The notes under the pieces: model-generated
Seen by the model: the letters and a program-made list of their open reading frames with translations, nothing else
Databases searched by the model: none
Told to the model about the DNA's origin: nothing
Source: an uncultured Lachnospiraceae bacterium
GTDB taxonomy: Bacteria > Bacillota > Clostridia > Lachnospirales > Lachnospiraceae
NCBI GenBank assembly: GCA_900317505.1
Contig: ONHB01000003.1
Location: 1-64,000 of the forward strand
Direction: 5' to 3'
DNA length: 64,000 nucleotides
Program-made: the position numbers and the translations under genes
Part shown: positions 61,943 to 64,000 of the stretch, one piece after another
Position numbering within the stretch: position 1 is the stretch's first letter
Layout: every line of letters starts with the position of its first letter

Positions 61943-64000
61943 ATGAGTGAGCAAGCATACACCTTGGGAATCGATATTGGTTCCACAACTGTAAAAATTG
62001 CAATCTTAGATGAGCAATACAATATCCAGTTTTCTGACTACAAAAGGCACTTTGCCAACATTCAGGAGACACTATCTGATCTGTTACAGGAAGCAAGCGC
62101 AAAGCTCGGCGATATCACGGTTCATCCGATGATCACAGGCTCCGGCGGACTGACTCTTGCCAACCACCTTGGTGTTCCTTTTACACAGGAGGTTATCGCT
62201 GTATCAACAGCACTGACCAAAGAGGCACCCCAGACCGATGTTGCCATTGAGCTTGGTGGCGAGGATGCCAAGATCATATATTTTGAAGGCGGCAATATCG
62301 AACAGCGAATGAACGGTATCTGCGCCGGTGGTACCGGTTCTTTTATTGACCAGATGGCGTCCTTACTTCAGACGGACGCAACCGGTCTTAATGAGTATGC
62401 CAAAAATTACCAGTCGCTTTATACTATCGCAGCCCGCTGCGGTGTATTTGCCAAAACTGATATCCAGCCCCTGATCAATGACGGTGCTACCAGAGAAGAT
62501 CTGTCTGCATCTATTTTTCAGGCGGTTGTCAACCAGACAATTTCCGGCCTTGCCTGCGGTAAGCCAATCCGCGGACACGTGGCCTTTTTAGGCGGTCCTT
62601 TACACTTTTTATCTGAATTAAAGGCAGCCTTTATCCGCACCCTGAAGCTGGATGATGAGCACATTGTCTCTCCCGACAATTCCCATCTGTTTGCCGCTAT
62701 CGGTTCAGCTCTCAATGCCAAGGAAGATGTATCCTTTGCGCTTTCCGATCTGATAGGTAAATTATCATCCGGCATCAAAATGGAATTTGAAGTAGAACGA
62801 CTGGATCCCTTATTTGAGGATGAGGATGACTACAATGCCTTTAGCGCACGTCACAGTCGAAGCCGTGTCGGCACCGGCGATCTCAAAGAATATCAGGGGA
62901 ACTGTTATCTTGGAATTGACGCCGGATCCACCACCACAAAGCTTGCGCTGATCGGTGAGGATGGACAGCTTTTGGATTCCTTTTACAGCAGCAACAACGG
63001 CAATCCGTTAGCAACCGCTATCTCTGCCATCTGCGACATCTACCAAAAACTGCCGGCAGGTGCTAAGATCGTACATTCCTGCTCTACCGGATATGGTGAA
63101 GCCCTGATGAAGGCTGCATTCTTACTTGACGAAGGCGAAGTAGAAACCGTAGCACACTACTATGCTGCTGCTTTCTTCTCACCTGATGTAGATTGTATCC
63201 TTGATATCGGTGGTCAGGATATGAAATGTATCAAGATCAAAAATCATACCGTTGACAGTGTACAGCTCAATGAGGCCTGCTCTTCCGGATGCGGTTCCTT
63301 TATTGAGACCTTTGCACATTCCCTCAACTTCAGTGTACAGGATTTTGCCAAGGAAGCTTTATTTGCCAAACATCCGATCGACCTTGGTACCCGTTGTACC
63401 GTATTTATGAATTCCAAGGTAAAACAGGCACAAAAAGAAGGCGCATCCGTATCGGATATCTCCGCTGGACTTGCCTACTCTGTTATCAAAAATGCCCTTT
63501 TCAAGGTTATCAAGGTATCCGATGCATCCGAGCTTGGTAAAAAGATCGTTGTACAGGGCGGAACCTTTTACAATGATGCAGTCCTGCGAAGCTTTGAAAA
63601 GATTGCAGACTGTGAAGCAGTCCGTCCCGACATTGCCGGTATCATGGGAGCCTTCGGAGCTGCCCTGATCGCCAAGGAACGTTATCACGAAAAACAGGAC
63701 GCAGGCTGTCCCGCAGAAAAAGAGACAACCATGCTCTCCTATGAAAAGATCAAATCACTCGAATATACGACCAGCATGGCAAAATGCCGCGGCTGTACCA
63801 ACAACTGCCGTCTGACCATCAACCGTTTCTCCGGCGGCCGTCAGTATATATCTGGCAACCGTTGTGAAAAAGGTATCGGCAAGGAGAAAAATGCCAACCA
63901 CCTGCCCAACTTATTCGAATACAAAAACCAGAGATATTTTGATTATGAACCTCTGAGTGCAGATATGGCTACACGTGGCGAGGTCGGTATTCCCCGTGTC
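61943..64000 (+). CDS. 2-hydroxyacyl-CoA dehydratase activase (BadF/HgdC-like, partial)
   Basis: At least 686 codons, open to the window end. Two ASKHA ATPase domains are each marked by G-I-D-x-G-S-T-T ([10 protein letters not shown] near 9-18, [10 protein letters not shown] near 328-337). Each has the cysteines for a 4Fe-4S cluster (CAGGTGSF and [16 protein letters not shown] and CTVFMNSK). A DUF2229-type region starts with [10 protein letters not shown]. Such fused proteins energise electrons for dehydratases with ATP, as with HgdC, or act in a related unknown reaction. The dehydratase subunits may follow outside the window. Confidence 0.88.
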   Translation, partial: MSEQAYTLGIDIGSTTVKIAILDEQYNIQFSDYKRHFANIQETLSDLLQEASAKLGDITVHPMITGSGGLTLANHLGVPFTQEVIAVSTALTKEAPQTDVAIELGGEDAKIIYFEGGNIEQRMNGICAGGTGSFIDQMASLLQTDATGLNEYAKNYQSLYTIAARCGVFAKTDIQPLINDGATREDLSASIFQAVVNQTISGLACGKPIRGHVAFLGGPLHFLSELKAAFIRTLKLDDEHIVSPDNSHLFAAIGSALNAKEDVSFALSDLIGKLSSGIKMEFEVERLDPLFEDEDDYNAFSARHSRSRVGTGDLKEYQGNCYLGIDAGSTTTKLALIGEDGQLLDSFYSSNNGNPLATAISAICDIYQKLPAGAKIVHSCSTGYGEALMKAAFLLDEGEVETVAHYYAAAFFSPDVDCILDIGGQDMKCIKIKNHTVDSVQLNEACSSGCGSFIETFAHSLNFSVQDFAKEALFAKHPIDLGTRCTVFMNSKVKQAQKEGASVSDISAGLAYSVIKNALFKVIKVSDASELGKKIVVQGGTFYNDAVLRSFEKIADCEAVRPDIAGIMGAFGAALIAKERYHEKQDAGCPAEKETTMLSYEKIKSLEYTTSMAKCRGCTNNCRLTINRFSGGRQYISGNRCEKGIGKEKNANHLPNLFEYKNQRYFDYEPLSADMATRGEVGIPRV

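Overview
The window reads as chromosomal DNA of a low-to-mid GC, anaerobic, Gram-positive member of the Clostridia, most likely family Lachnospiraceae. The evidence is a complete rnfCDGEAB operon, an ispH gene overlapping a four-repeat S1-type rpsA, a biotin-dependent sodium-pump decarboxylase cluster, a 2-hydroxyacyl-CoA dehydratase activase, scpAB, and many strong AGGAGG ribosome binding sites. Nearly all genes lie on the minus strand. No rRNA or tRNA genes, CRISPR arrays or intact insertion sequences were seen.

Layout. 0-13 kb is an accessory region: a zinc alcohol dehydrogenase with a divergent TetR regulator, a YczE-type membrane protein, a nonsense-interrupted nuclease-like gene preceded by tandem structured repeats, a TetR/MFS efflux pair with a candidate leader peptide, and small stress or modification genes (XRE-membrane regulator, LOG, GNAT, nitroreductase, cytidine deaminase). 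A stretch of decayed genes lies at about 10.6-12.4 kb (truncated DUF4143 ATPase, chimeric XRE fragment, internally deleted acetyltransferase). 13.4-29.2 kb is core: an rRNA methyltransferase, an M18 aminopeptidase, the Rnf ferredoxin:NAD+ oxidoreductase, a YprB-like nuclease, cheR, rpsA/ispH/cmk, a BaiN-like flavoprotein, and RpiR and TetR regulators.

29.3-38.3 kb is a signalling and surface locus: a FecR-domain protein, a GAF/HD-GYP phosphodiesterase, a TIM-barrel isomerase-like protein, a CHASE2 class III nucleotide cyclase, a secreted InlB-type repeat protein whose frame is broken by one stop codon, and a large membrane protein. 38.3-43.8 kb is a five-gene operon combining a 12S-like acyl-CoA carboxyltransferase, an OadG-like lipoprotein, a biotin carrier, the OadB sodium pump and a 5S/OadA-like pyruvate or oxaloacetate carboxyltransferase. 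This set could link transcarboxylation to sodium transport, and the Rnf complex could share the same ion gradient.

43.8-64 kb is mostly housekeeping: two D-Ala-D-Ala carboxypeptidases, scpAB, a phosphoesterase, rpsU, alaS, glyS, recO-yqzL-era, an M16C peptidase, a sigma-70-like protein lacking the promoter-recognition regions, a rhomboid-like protein and, on the plus strand, the start of a dehydratase activase that runs off the window. A 491-bp inverted repeat lies between rpsU and a carboxypeptidase gene.

The most interesting candidate for an undescribed system is at 3.1-4.06 kb. A promoter-like sequence, two tandem 44-nt units with covarying stems, and a terminator-like hairpin precede a nuclease-type gene. 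This is the layout of a type III (RNA-antitoxin) toxin-antitoxin locus but with a different toxin family. The present copy carries an in-frame amber codon.
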